Assembly: GCA_910577685.1 (NCBI GenBank)
Contig: CAJTOH010000049.1
Span: 1-26,632 of the forward strand
Source of the DNA: an uncultured Dorea sp.
GTDB lineage: Bacteria > Bacillota > Clostridia > Lachnospirales > Lachnospiraceae
DNA: 26,632 nucleotides
Direction of reading: 5' to 3'
In this document: piece after piece, positions 1 through 7,649 of the stretch
How the letters are laid out: every line of letters begins with the position of its first letter
Numbering within the stretch: position 1 is the first letter of the stretch
The notes under the pieces: generated by a model
Database searches by the model: none
What the model saw: the letters and a program-made list of their open reading frames with translations, nothing else
Told to the model about the DNA's origin: nothing
Translations under genes and position numbers: made by a program

Positions 1-219
1 AATACCTTTATGAATATGGAATAAGAGGGTAATACCTAAACTAAGGAAGTTACGGTTTAAATTAAATAGCTTAAAACAGATTCTCTCTATCCGGCGCACT
101 CGGACAATGGGGCAGGAAGTATTTGAGAGTTACAATTTATGGTTGCATATGAGAAGGGAAAGTGGTAAATTTGTAAAAACAAATCATTTATTATTCAACC
201 ATAGAAAGGAAAAATAAAA
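1..219. other. AT-rich intergenic lead-in, no gene seen
   Basis: This stretch precedes the first complete gene. I see no long reading frame, tRNA or convincing terminator in it. Its 3' part carries the ribosome binding site (AGAAAGGAAAA) of the acetyltransferase that follows. It could contain the tail of a gene lying outside the window, but nothing recognisable supports that. Confidence 0.4.
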
Positions 220-630
220 ATGGAATTTACTATTAAAGAATATAAAGAATATAATGAGAACGAGATATTAAACATCTACCAAAGTGTCGGTTGGTCGAAT
301 TATGTAGATAATCCCGAGATGCTGAAAAATGCATACCATAATTCATTAAAGATATATGCAGCTTATATTAATAATAATATGGCTGGAATTATCCGAGTCG
401 TAGGAGACGGTTTTTCAGTGGTATTTATTCAAGATTTATTGGTCTATCCGAAGTATCAGCGTAAGGGAATCGGAAAGGCATTGCTCGAAAAGATTTTATC
501 AGAATATAAGGATGTATATCAAAAGCATTTGCTTACCGAGAACACAGAGAAGACTATTCAATTTTATAAGTCCATTGGGTTTACAATAGATACGGATATA
601 AATTGCAGAGCATTTTCAAAATACTTTTAG
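220..630 (+). CDS. GNAT family N-acetyltransferase
   Basis: A 136-residue protein of the GNAT fold, which transfers an acetyl group from acetyl-CoA to an amine. The acetyl-CoA binding signature is visible as the strand 'FIQDLLVYPKYQRKGIG' with the Q/R-x-x-G-x-G/A loop (QRKGIGKALL) around residues 86-97. A C-terminal 'FYKSIGF' motif is the usual GNAT strand 6-7 region. The length is that of a single-domain GNAT. The start has a purine-rich GAAAGGAAAAA ribosome binding site about 6 bases upstream. The gene is markedly AT-rich compared with the aspartase region downstream. The substrate cannot be told from sequence; it resembles small cytosolic acetyltransferases of unknown substrate. Confidence 0.85.
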   Translation: MEFTIKEYKEYNENEILNIYQSVGWSNYVDNPEMLKNAYHNSLKIYAAYINNNMAGIIRVVGDGFSVVFIQDLLVYPKYQRKGIGKALLEKILSEYKDVYQKHLLTENTEKTIQFYKSIGFTIDTDINCRAFSKYF

Positions 631-654
631 CCTGTCAAATGAAAAATTATTTAA

Positions 655-900
655 AATGCGGTTATCTAAAGTCGTCGATTCAATATATCATGGATTATGA
701 CAATACAAAATACATGTACCATTTGCCTGCTGAAACAGCTGAGGATACATATTGGCGCGGTCAGCATGTATTTTGAAAATGATACGGGTGAACTTGGGTG
801 GATTATAAGCCATTTTCTGGCGCATTGTGATACTGAGAATATAGCTTCGTATAAAGTTGTGGAAAAAAGCATTGAAGACAGAGGAGGTAAACTAAAGTGA
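655..900 (+). pseudogene. Decayed second GNAT (RimJ/RimL-like) acetyltransferase
   Basis: Remnants of a GNAT gene lie in two frames. In the frame through 696-773 the translation reads YDNTKYMYHLPAETAEDT, typical of the N-terminal 'D..VTKYM..LP..T.E.T' segment of RimJ/RimL-like proteins, and it stops at 774. In the frame through 750-897 the translation is IGAVSMYFENDTGELGWIIS and then directly AHCDTENIASYKVVEK. In intact relatives these two blocks are separated by about 30 residues containing the acetyl-CoA loop. So there is a frameshift near 750 and an internal deletion near 813. An open frame of 67 codons from 697 exists, but its N-terminal part is out of frame with the family. The stop overlaps the GTG start of the next gene. 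Confidence 0.6.
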
Positions 901-1436
901 GGGTGTTGGTGATGAATTGCAGTCCCGTGAGAAACGGAGCGACTGCAGAGATCGTAAATATAATATCTGACTGCTTAAAAGAAAGATACGATGTTCGAAG
1001 TATCTGTATCGATGATTTTGATATCCGTTTTTGTAAAGGATGCAGAACTTGTCATGAAACTGCAAAATGTATCCAATGCGACGACGTTGACAAAGTAATA
1101 GATAATTATGAATGGGCGGATCTGATTATCTCGGTATCGCCTTCCTATTGGGCAGATATTCCGGGACAGTTTAAGGCGTTTATTGACCGGTGTACTCCGT
1201 GGTGCAACACCCATGAACCACATGCATCTATAAGCAGCGGAAAGAAAGGATACTCCGTAGCGTTAAGAACAGGTCCAAGTATGAGAGAGTGCGACAGAGT
1301 TATTGAAAGTATCGAGCATTTCTACGGACATTTGGAAATCGAGAGCTGCGGCAGAATCGGCTTATGCTCCATAGACAATAAAGAAGCGGCAGAACAAAGG
1401 AAGAATGAAATCATAGAATTCTGCGGCAGGATATAG
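897..1436 (+). CDS. Flavodoxin-fold NADPH-dependent FMN reductase-like protein
   Basis: A 179-residue protein of the NADPH-dependent FMN reductase / iron-sulfur flavoprotein-like family. The N-terminal 'VLVMNCSPVRNGAT' is the phosphate-binding loop for FMN (residues 3-16). The segment with closely spaced cysteines (FCKGCRTCHETAKCIQCDD, about residues 45-63) is of the kind seen in iron-sulfur flavoproteins, although the CX2CX2CX4-7C spacing is only partly met. 'SPSYWADIPGQFKAFIDR' is the second conserved flavin-contacting block. The start is GTG at 897, chosen because a GAGGAGGT ribosome binding site lies at 881-888. It overlaps the stop of the decayed acetyltransferase. It is likely a cytosolic redox flavoprotein; the physiological substrate is unknown. 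Confidence 0.8.
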   Translation: MRVLVMNCSPVRNGATAEIVNIISDCLKERYDVRSICIDDFDIRFCKGCRTCHETAKCIQCDDVDKVIDNYEWADLIISVSPSYWADIPGQFKAFIDRCTPWCNTHEPHASISSGKKGYSVALRTGPSMRECDRVIESIEHFYGHLEIESCGRIGLCSIDNKEAAEQRKNEIIEFCGRI

Positions 1437-1463
1437 TTCACAGCTTTTTAAGTCAGACATTGA

Positions 1464-1565
1464 GGGGGCTGCTGCGAAATACAGTTTATACGCCATATAT
1501 TGGCGATATTATTACAAATGATATCCCATATACGGCGTATAACGGTTATATTTCGCAGCAGCCCC
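1464..1565. repeat. 102-bp inverted-repeat element (MITE-like or large terminator)
   Basis: A long imperfect palindrome. The outer arms GGGGCTGCTGCGAAATA (1465-1481) and its exact reverse complement (1549-1565) form 17 bp. An inner pair, TTATACGCC (1486-1494) and GGCGTATAA (1534-1542), adds 9 bp. The middle is AT-rich and partly self-complementary. The right arm is followed by TTTTT at 1566-1570, so the hairpin can end transcription of the upstream reductase gene. Its size and the GC-rich tips are also those of miniature inverted-repeat elements. There is no second copy in the window. Confidence 0.6.
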
Positions 1566-1692
1566 TTTTTATGATATAGTAGAACCGTCAGAACCTGACT
1601 AAAGAAGGATAACAAAAATTTTTTGATTATAAAGAATATATTTTGTCACACAGGCAAAGGAGCGTTGTCTAATTAAAGAGGAGGTAAAATCT

Positions 1693-2544
1693 ATGAATAA
1701 CAAAAAGAATGAAGAATTACAGGCTTTAGTAAATGAAGCCACGGCAGGGGATAAAAAAGCCCTTGAAACTCTGGTTACAGGCGTGCAGGACCTTGTATTC
1801 AATTTATCCCTGCGGATGCTGGGTACCTTTGCAGACGCCGAGGACGCCGCGCAGGACATCCTGCTGAAAATGATAACGCATCTATCCTCTTATAGAAGCG
1901 ACAGCTCGTTTACCACATGGGTATTCAGTATTGCCGTTAATCATCTGAAAAATTATAAAAAGCATATGTTTGCCCATTATCCGCTGAGTTTTGAGTATTA
2001 TGGGGATGATATAGAAAATGGGAAAATACAGGACGTGCCGGATTTGACGCAGAATGTAGAGAAAGATATTTTAGCGGAGGAGCTGAAAATGTCCTGTACG
2101 AATGTGATGCTGCAGTGCCTTGATACGGAAAGCAGGTGCATCTTCATACTGGGAACGATGTTTAAGGTTGACAGCCGCATTGCGGGGGATATTTTGGGAA
2201 TGACCCCGGAAGCCTATCGTCAGCGGCTTTCACGGATACGCAGAAAAATGGCGGACTTTCTTGGACAGTATTGCGGGGAATATGGAGGCGGAAGATGCAG
2301 ATGTAAAGACCGGGTGAATTATGCGATACAAAGCCACAGGATTAACCCGCAGCAATTAGATTACACGGCGGCCTCGGAGATTCCTGTTGAGGCGATGCTT
2401 GATGTGAAAAGCGCAATGGAAGAGATCGACGATTTATCACAGGATTTTTCATTCTGTAAGCCCTACCAATCTCCTGAACGCACGAAGCATTTGATACGTG
2501 AATTCTTAGATTCCACACAGTTTTCCATTATTCAGAATAGGTAA
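1693..2544 (+). CDS. ECF-like RNA polymerase sigma factor with C-terminal extension
   Basis: A 283-residue sigma-70 family protein. Region 2 spans about residues 25-92, with the core-binding 'DAEDAAQDILLKM' (48-60) and 'FTTWVFSIAVNHLKNYKK' (73-90). Region 4 spans about residues 133-190, with a helix-turn-helix near 'DSRIAGDILGMTPEAYRQRLSRIRRKM' (160-186). Unlike standard ECF factors of about 170-190 residues, it continues for some 95 residues with C194, C202 and C204 (C-x7-C-x-C) and then 'KDRVNYAIQSHRINP'. There is no anti-sigma gene beside it, so the extension may serve as an internal sensor or regulatory part (inference). A strong GAGGAGGT site precedes the ATG. It is followed after 15 bases by a DUF2461 gene, so the two are probably co-transcribed. 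Confidence 0.85.
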   Translation: MNNKKNEELQALVNEATAGDKKALETLVTGVQDLVFNLSLRMLGTFADAEDAAQDILLKMITHLSSYRSDSSFTTWVFSIAVNHLKNYKKHMFAHYPLSFEYYGDDIENGKIQDVPDLTQNVEKDILAEELKMSCTNVMLQCLDTESRCIFILGTMFKVDSRIAGDILGMTPEAYRQRLSRIRRKMADFLGQYCGEYGGGRCRCKDRVNYAIQSHRINPQQLDYTAASEIPVEAMLDVKSAMEEIDDLSQDFSFCKPYQSPERTKHLIREFLDSTQFSIIQNR

Positions 2545-2559
2545 AGGAGATGACAGGTT

Positions 2560-3243
2560 ATGAATACGCAGTTAATTATAGAATACTTATCGGCATTGAG
2601 CGAGAACAACAACCGTGAATGGTACCATGCCAACAAAGAAGATTACAAAAAGGCAAACGCTGAGTTTGAAGAATTACTGCAGGCTTTGATATTGAAAGTA
2701 GGTGAGTTTGACGGCAGCATTTTACACAATAATCCGAAAGACCTTACGTTTAAGCTTGTAAGGGATACCCGGTTCAGCCACGATAAGTCGCCTTATAATC
2801 CCGCGTTCCGCGCGCATATCTCCTCGAAAGGGAAGCTGCCCGTGCCTGTCGGGTATTATCTTATGATAAAACCCGGCAATCAGTCGTTTTTAGGCGGCGG
2901 TTTGTTTGCGGATATGTTCAAAGAGGCGACGGCGATGGTACGGGATTATATTGTCCAACATGGTGAAGAGTGGGAAGGGATTATCCATGATCCGGAGTTT
3001 GAAAAATATTTTACCGTACAGGGAACCGCATTGAAGAAAGTCCCTGCGGGATACGACAAAGATCATCCGCAGGCGGAGTATTTAAAATTCAAGAGCTGGT
3101 ATCTGGAATATCCGCTGAAGGATGAAGAAATGAATGGGGCAGAGGAATTTCTTGCTAAGGCGGCAGAGATTTTCCGAATCATGAAGCCTTTTAACGATTA
3201 CCTCAACAAGGCGCTTGCAGGATTCCGGATGCCGGAAAGATAA
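2560..3243 (+). CDS. DUF2461 (TIGR02453) family protein
   Basis: A 227-residue protein matching the DUF2461/TIGR02453 family. Family hallmarks are 'L..N..REWYHANKEDYKKA' near residues 14-31, 'RDTRFSHDKSPYNPAFRAHIS' near 69-89 and 'GYYLMIKPGNQSFLGGGLF' near 97-116. The length agrees with the family. No enzymatic role is established for the family as far as I know, so none is given. There is no signal peptide and it is likely cytosolic. It lies directly behind the sigma factor gene, with AAAGGAGATGA as ribosome binding site, and is followed by a terminator. Confidence 0.85.
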   Translation: MNTQLIIEYLSALSENNNREWYHANKEDYKKANAEFEELLQALILKVGEFDGSILHNNPKDLTFKLVRDTRFSHDKSPYNPAFRAHISSKGKLPVPVGYYLMIKPGNQSFLGGGLFADMFKEATAMVRDYIVQHGEEWEGIIHDPEFEKYFTVQGTALKKVPAGYDKDHPQAEYLKFKSWYLEYPLKDEEMNGAEEFLAKAAEIFRIMKPFNDYLNKALAGFRMPER

Positions 3244-3253
3244 TAAAATAATC

Positions 3254-3290
3254 AAAAGAGGGCGGCTCGTTAATATGCTGTCCTTTTTTT
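3254..3290 (+). terminator. Rho-independent terminator after DUF2461 gene
   Basis: AAAAGAGGGCGGC (3254-3266) pairs over 13 positions, three of them G-U, with GCTGTCCTTTTTT (3277-3289) around a 10-base loop. The 3' arm runs into a T tract. It closes the sigma factor-DUF2461 unit. Confidence 0.8.
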
Positions 3291-3308
3291 CAGTTACAGA
3301 ATAATTTG

Positions 3309-3325
3309 TTGTGAATAACTCACAA
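3309..3325. promoter_or_regulatory. Operator-like inverted repeat upstream of aspA1
   Basis: TTGTGA-N5-TCACAA is a perfect 6+6 inverted repeat about 33 bases upstream of the -35 box of the aspA1 promoter. The half-sites resemble those of Crp/Fnr-family regulators, but the 5-base spacer is one shorter than the classical site. The binding protein is unknown. Confidence 0.35.
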
Positions 3326-3340
3326 TTACGTTGAGGATAT

Positions 3341-3390
3341 TTTTGATGTTCTGCGAATTGAATATATTGGAAATTCATTATAAAATAATG
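3341..3390 (+). promoter_or_regulatory. aspA1 promoter with block shared with the nhaC operon
   Basis: TTGAAT (3358-3363), a 17-base spacer and TAAAAT (3381-3386) form a vegetative-type promoter. The upstream and -35 block TGTTCTGCGAATTGAAT (3347-3363) recurs exactly at 6056-6072 before the nhaC operon, with the same spacing to an identical TATAAAATAAT. Intervening bases differ, so the conserved parts look selected. Confidence 0.65.
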
Positions 3391-3417
3391 GTAATTCATG
3401 AAAGGAAAAGTTTAACA

Positions 3418-4866
3418 ATGAACACAAAAATGGAGATCAATGAAAACTATAGGACAGAGGAGGATTCGATCGGGACAAAAGCCGTCCCTGAGGGCGTCTA
3501 TTACGGAGTGCAGTCCCTGCGTGCCGCTGAGAATTTCCGGATCACCGGGCTTAATATGCACCCGGAGATTATCAATAGTCTGGCATATATAAAAAAGGCT
3601 GCGGCAGTCACGAACTGCGAAGTAGGGATACTGGACAGAAAGATTGCCGATGCCATTGCCAAAGCCTGTGACGAGATCTTAGAGGGCAGAATGCACAAAG
3701 ATTTTATCGTAGATCCCATTCAGGGAGGCGCAGGCACGTCCATCAACATGAATGCCAATGAAGTGATTGCGAACCGCGCCATTGAGATTTTAGGAGGGCA
3801 TAAGGGAGACTATTCCATTGTAAATCCCAACGACCATGTAAACTGCGGACAGTCTACGAACGACGTGATACCAACCGCAGGAAAGATGACGTCCCTCAGG
3901 CTGCTTAAGAACCTGAAAGAAGAGCTGCTGCGTTTACACAAGGCTCTGGTTTCAAAAGCAGAAGAGTTCGACCATGTTATTAAGATGGGGCGCACACAGA
4001 TGCAGGACGCCGTACCTATTCGTCTGGGGCAGGAGTTCCGCGCATACTCCGTTGCCATCATGCGGGACATCCGCCGTATGGATAAGGCTATGGAGGAGAT
4101 GTGTACGCTGAACATGGGCGGCACCGCTGTCGGTACCGGCATTAACGCAGACGCTTCGTATCTGAGACGGATTGTACCGAATCTGGCGGAATTGTCCGGC
4201 ATGGAATTGGTACAGGCCTTTGATCTGATTGACGCAACACAGAATCTGGATTCATTCGTGGCCGTATCGGGCGCGATCAAGGCCTGCGCGGTTACTTTGT
4301 CCAAGATTGCCAACGACCTTAGGCTGATGTCCTCCGGGCCAAGGGCAGGGTTCGGGGAGATCAATCTGCCTGCGCGCCAGAATGGTTCTTCTATCATGCC
4401 CGGAAAAGTAAACCCGGTGATCCCGGAGGTAGTCAATCAGGTTGCCTTTAATATTATTGGCAACGACGTGACCATTACCATGGCGGCAGAAGCGGGGCAG
4501 CTTGAATTGAACGCCTTTGAGCCGATAATCTTTTACTGCATGTTCCAGTCAATCGATACGCTTGCCTATGCGGTGCAGACTTTTGTGGATAATTGCGTAA
4601 CCGGAATTACAGCTAATGAAAGCCGCTGCCGCTATCTTGTTGAAAACAGCGTGGGTATTATCACGGCAATCTGCCCGCACGTAGGATACCAGAAGGCTGC
4701 GGAGATTGCAAAGGCGGCTATGAAGACAGGGGAGTCCGTTCGTTCTTTGATTCTGAAAGAAGGATTGTTAAATGAAAAAGAGTTGGACGAGATTCTGGAG
4801 CCGCTGCATATGACGGAGCCGGGGATTTCCGCCAAAGAGCTTCTGAAAAAACGAAATGAAGCATAA
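3418..4866 (+). CDS. aspA: Aspartate ammonia-lyase (aspartase), copy 1
   Basis: A 482-residue member of the fumarase/aspartase superfamily, which deaminates L-aspartate to fumarate and ammonia. The superfamily signature GSSIMPGKVNP is at residues 323-333 and carries the catalytic serine loop. Other conserved blocks are 'GGAGTSINMNANEVIANRA' (about 103-121), 'NPNDHVNCGQSTND' (136-149) and 'GRTQMQDAVP' (191-200). The NPNDHVN-QSTND combination and the length are those of AspA rather than FumC, though a fumarase role cannot be wholly excluded. I chose the ATG at 3418 because of the AAAGGAAAA site at 3400-3408; a longer open frame from 3331 would run through the promoter. A nearly identical protein is encoded at 11782-13242. 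The GH53 gene follows after 47 bases with no terminator. Confidence 0.93.
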   Translation: MNTKMEINENYRTEEDSIGTKAVPEGVYYGVQSLRAAENFRITGLNMHPEIINSLAYIKKAAAVTNCEVGILDRKIADAIAKACDEILEGRMHKDFIVDPIQGGAGTSINMNANEVIANRAIEILGGHKGDYSIVNPNDHVNCGQSTNDVIPTAGKMTSLRLLKNLKEELLRLHKALVSKAEEFDHVIKMGRTQMQDAVPIRLGQEFRAYSVAIMRDIRRMDKAMEEMCTLNMGGTAVGTGINADASYLRRIVPNLAELSGMELVQAFDLIDATQNLDSFVAVSGAIKACAVTLSKIANDLRLMSSGPRAGFGEINLPARQNGSSIMPGKVNPVIPEVVNQVAFNIIGNDVTITMAAEAGQLELNAFEPIIFYCMFQSIDTLAYAVQTFVDNCVTGITANESRCRYLVENSVGIITAICPHVGYQKAAEIAKAAMKTGESVRSLILKEGLLNEKELDEILEPLHMTEPGISAKELLKKRNEA

Positions 4867-4913
4867 TAAAGGACGTTTGTTATAGAAGCTGCGAAAGGAG
4901 AATCGCTGGAATT

Positions 4914-5912
4914 ATGAGTACGATGATTTATGGAATCGACTTGGGATGGGCTTCCCAGTTAGAGACGATGGGATACCGCTGGCTGAATGATGCGGGAGAA
5001 GAGACGGATATTTTAACGGCGTCAAAGGAGCTGGGAGTAAATGCTGTGCGTCTGCGTATCTTTGTTAATCCGCCCGAGGGGGCCTTCTGGCAGAAGACGG
5101 AGGAGGAGATCTGTATGCTTGGCTTCTGCGATGCCATCAATGTCCTTAAGATGTCAGAACGGGTTAAGGAGCAGGGGATGAAGCTGATGGTGGGATTCCA
5201 TTACAGCAATCATTTCGCAGATCCGGAGCATCAGGATATCCCGCGGGAGTGGAAGAATGATACGGATATCCAGTTAGAGAAGCGGGTCGCCGGCCATACG
5301 CGGGAGGTTTTGGAACTGTTTGCCCAACAGGGAGTCTCTCCTGACTGGGTGCAGGTGGGCAATGAGGTGAATAATGGAATAATGTGGCCGAGGGGGAGTT
5401 TGAAGGACGCTCCGGAGCAGTTGGTTCGTTTCCTGAACGCGGGGTATGACGCGGTTAAGGAAGTATTCCCTCAATGTCAGGTAATTACCCATTTAGCGGA
5501 AGTGCTTAATACGGAACTTTGCGGGAGATTTCTTGATAATTTTTTTGGAAATAGCGGCAGGACGGATATTTTAGGGTTCTCGTATTACCCGTACTGGCAG
5601 CAGTTCGAAAGCGATAAGGATATGCTTTCAAAGAAATTGAAAGAGTATTCGGGAAAATATCAAAAACCAGTGATGATCGTGGAAGTGGGCGGTCTTGAAC
5701 ATGATGATGAAGGCAGTTATAAGATCGTGAGCGACTGTGTGGGCGCAATGATGGAACAGGAAGGGCAGGAGGAGCGGGGAGTTTTCTATTGGGAACCGGA
5801 GGCGGCTTCTGTGATTCTGCCGGATAAGTATCCACTTGGCGCGGCAAAACTGGTGGGGGAGAAGACGCTTAAGTATAATAAGGCGCTGCTGGCGTACAAG
5901 GGGTGTCCATAA
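4914..5912 (+). CDS. GH53 endo-beta-1,4-galactanase, intracellular type
   Basis: A 332-residue glycoside hydrolase family 53 protein, which cleaves beta-1,4-galactan chains of arabinogalactan I. The start 'YGIDLGWASQLE' corresponds to the family's 'GaDvSwv..le' strand. 'NAVRLRIFVNPP' and 'GMKLMVGFHYSNHFADPEHQDIPREW' are family blocks. The probable acid/base is E151 in VQVGNEVNNGIMWP and the nucleophile is E257 in MIVEVGG. There is no signal peptide or anchor, so it probably acts in the cytosol on imported galacto-oligosaccharides. It lies 47 bases after aspA1 with an AAAGGAGA site and no terminator between, so it may be co-transcribed with it. A functional link between galactan and aspartate use is not evident. 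Confidence 0.88.
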   Translation: MSTMIYGIDLGWASQLETMGYRWLNDAGEETDILTASKELGVNAVRLRIFVNPPEGAFWQKTEEEICMLGFCDAINVLKMSERVKEQGMKLMVGFHYSNHFADPEHQDIPREWKNDTDIQLEKRVAGHTREVLELFAQQGVSPDWVQVGNEVNNGIMWPRGSLKDAPEQLVRFLNAGYDAVKEVFPQCQVITHLAEVLNTELCGRFLDNFFGNSGRTDILGFSYYPYWQQFESDKDMLSKKLKEYSGKYQKPVMIVEVGGLEHDDEGSYKIVSDCVGAMMEQEGQEERGVFYWEPEAASVILPDKYPLGAAKLVGEKTLKYNKALLAYKGCP

Positions 5913-6000
5913 AGGAAAAATACGGATTCAGGCTTATAGCGTTCTGCTTTAAAAAGTAGAAAATCAGGTATAAAATAAAGCATATGCACAAAAAATAAGG

Positions 6001-6055
6001 AAATACGGCCTACATATTTGTATATTATATACAAATATGTAGGCCGTATTTTTGG
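6001..6055. terminator. Perfect 24-bp hairpin, probable bidirectional terminator
   Basis: The arm at 6001-6024 (AAATACGGCCTACATATTTG plus TATA) is exactly reverse-complementary to 6028-6051, with a loop of only 3 bases. A-rich sequence precedes it and TTTTT closes it, so it can terminate in either direction. It separates the aspA1-GH53 unit from the nhaC promoter, which starts within a few bases. Confidence 0.75.
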
Positions 6056-6119
6056 TGTTCTGCGAATTGAATCAGCGAATAAATAACTATAAAATAATAA
6101 TAAATTAATGAAGCGCTTC
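6050..6119 (+). promoter_or_regulatory. nhaC operon promoter with shared block and palindrome
   Basis: The block TGTTCTGCGAATTGAAT (6056-6072) is identical to that before aspA1. TTGAAT (6067-6072), a 17-base spacer and TAAAAT (6090-6095) form the promoter. Downstream of the likely start point is the palindrome GAAGCGCTTC (6110-6119), placed where a repressor could block transcription. It resembles the core of a CcpA cre site, but the outer TG/CA spacing is off. Confidence 0.6.
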
Positions 6120-6168
6120 TATTAAAAAAATGAACCAAAATCAAATAATGATAAGGAGAGTCAATTGA

Positions 6169-7635
6169 ATGTCAGAAAATAAAGAAAAAGTCAGGGAAAA
6201 AAGAGTGCCAACATTTCTTGAGGCGATTCTGCCTATTATTGTAATGCTTGTTGTCCTTACAATAGGAAAAGGTATCATGGGTCTGGCTACGGAGCCGTTC
6301 CTCTTGATGGTCACGGCGTTTGCGGGAATCCTTGCATGGAGAATGGGATATAGCTGGGATGAGATGATGCAGGAAATATGCCAGAAAGTTGCGCGCGGCA
6401 TGCCGGCGATCCTGATATTGATCTCGGTAGGAGCCGTTGTCGGCACATGGATGATCTCGGGTACGATCCCGATGATGATCTACTATGGCGTACAGATCGT
6501 GAATCCCAGATGGATGCTGGTGACATCATTTATTATCAGCGCGATTGTTTCTGTTTGTACGGGTACGTCCTGGGGGACAGTGGCAACTATGGGCGTGGCG
6601 TTGATGGGGATCTCAGGTACGTTGGGCGTTTCTTTGCCGGCGACGGCAGGCGCGGTGGTGGCAGGAGCCTATTTCGGGGACAAGTTATCGCCGCTTAGCG
6701 ATACGACGAACCTTTCACCGATTGCGGCGGGAAGCCAGCTCTATGAGCATATAGCGCATATGTTGTGGACGACGATTCCTGCGAGTATTATTTCGCTTAT
6801 CGTATACGCGATAGCAGGAAAAGGAGTCGCAGCCGGAGCAGATGCATCGTCTGAGACGGTTACAATGATGATGGGGCAATTAGACCAAATGTTCCAATGG
6901 AATATCCTGCTGTTTCTGCCGATTCTGGTGGTGCTGGCCGGTTCAATTCTGCAAAAGCCTACGATTCCCGTCATGCTGCTTTCCAGCGTAGTGGCAGGAG
7001 CCGAGGCGATGATTTTCCAGGGATCTACCTTTGCCGACGTGATTACAAGCAGCGCCAGCGGATTCTCGGTATCTATGGTGAACCGTGCGGGATGGGATCC
7101 TGAAACGGCGACGGCGGAAGTCCTGAAGCTCCTTGAGAGGGGCGGCCTGTCGGGTATGATGAGTACGTGCCTATTGGTGTTCTGCGCCTTTTGTTTCGCG
7201 GGAATTATGAGTAAATCCGGTTCGCTGGACGTAATCATTAATAAGATTCTGTCTATAGCAAAGAATACGGGTACATTGATAGCGGCGACTGTCGTATCCT
7301 GTATCACTATGGCGTTTTCGACAGGAAACTCATATCTGTCGATCCTGATTCCCGGTGAAATGTTTCGGAAGGCTTATGTTAAAAGAGGGTTGCATCCTAA
7401 GAATCTTTCCCGTACACTGGAAGACGCAGGAACCGTTTTCGTACCGCTGGTTCCGTGGTCTGCGGCCGGAGCATATATGACCTCCTGTCTTGGCGTGGAA
7501 GTGTTGGATTATCTGCCGTGGGCGGTGTTATGCTATGTGGGATTTGTTATTGCGATTTTCTACGGGTTTACCGGTATCGGGATTCGGAAGCTTACCGAGG
7601 AAGAAAAGGAAAAGTATGAAGCGGAGATGGAATAG
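6169..7635 (+). CDS. nhaC: NhaC-family Na+/H+ (or dicarboxylate) antiporter
   Basis: A 488-residue polytopic inner-membrane protein of the NhaC antiporter family. About 11-13 hydrophobic segments are visible, starting with 'FLEAILPIIVMLVVLTIGKGI'. The family core 'GTSWGTVATMGVALMGI' and 'AGAYFGDKLSPLSDTTNLSPIAAG' is intact near residues 125-190. NhaC relatives include the Bacillus MleN malate-2H+/Na+-lactate antiporter. Because this one heads an operon with malic enzyme and aspartase, exchange of a dicarboxylate or monocarboxylate is as likely as simple Na+/H+ antiport (inference). A GGAGAG site precedes the ATG. The next gene starts 14 bases after its stop. Confidence 0.88.
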   Translation: MSENKEKVREKRVPTFLEAILPIIVMLVVLTIGKGIMGLATEPFLLMVTAFAGILAWRMGYSWDEMMQEICQKVARGMPAILILISVGAVVGTWMISGTIPMMIYYGVQIVNPRWMLVTSFIISAIVSVCTGTSWGTVATMGVALMGISGTLGVSLPATAGAVVAGAYFGDKLSPLSDTTNLSPIAAGSQLYEHIAHMLWTTIPASIISLIVYAIAGKGVAAGADASSETVTMMMGQLDQMFQWNILLFLPILVVLAGSILQKPTIPVMLLSSVVAGAEAMIFQGSTFADVITSSASGFSVSMVNRAGWDPETATAEVLKLLERGGLSGMMSTCLLVFCAFCFAGIMSKSGSLDVIINKILSIAKNTGTLIAATVVSCITMAFSTGNSYLSILIPGEMFRKAYVKRGLHPKNLSRTLEDAGTVFVPLVPWSAAGAYMTSCLGVEVLDYLPWAVLCYVGFVIAIFYGFTGIGIRKLTEEEKEKYEAEME

Positions 7636-7649
7636 GAGGAAGACGCTTT

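Noticed and set aside
666..872. A 68-codon minus-strand frame opposite the decayed GNAT gene
   Set aside because: No ribosome binding site or family match, and the + strand holds clear GNAT remnants.
3331..3417. N-terminal extension of aspA1 from an upstream ATG
   Set aside because: It would run across the -35/-10 elements shared with the nhaC operon. The ATG at 3418 has the ribosome binding site and matches the family start.
6108..6121. CcpA cre site at the GAAGCGCTTC palindrome
   Set aside because: The core fits, but the flanking TG...CA positions are one base too close on each side, so I list it only as an operator-like palindrome.
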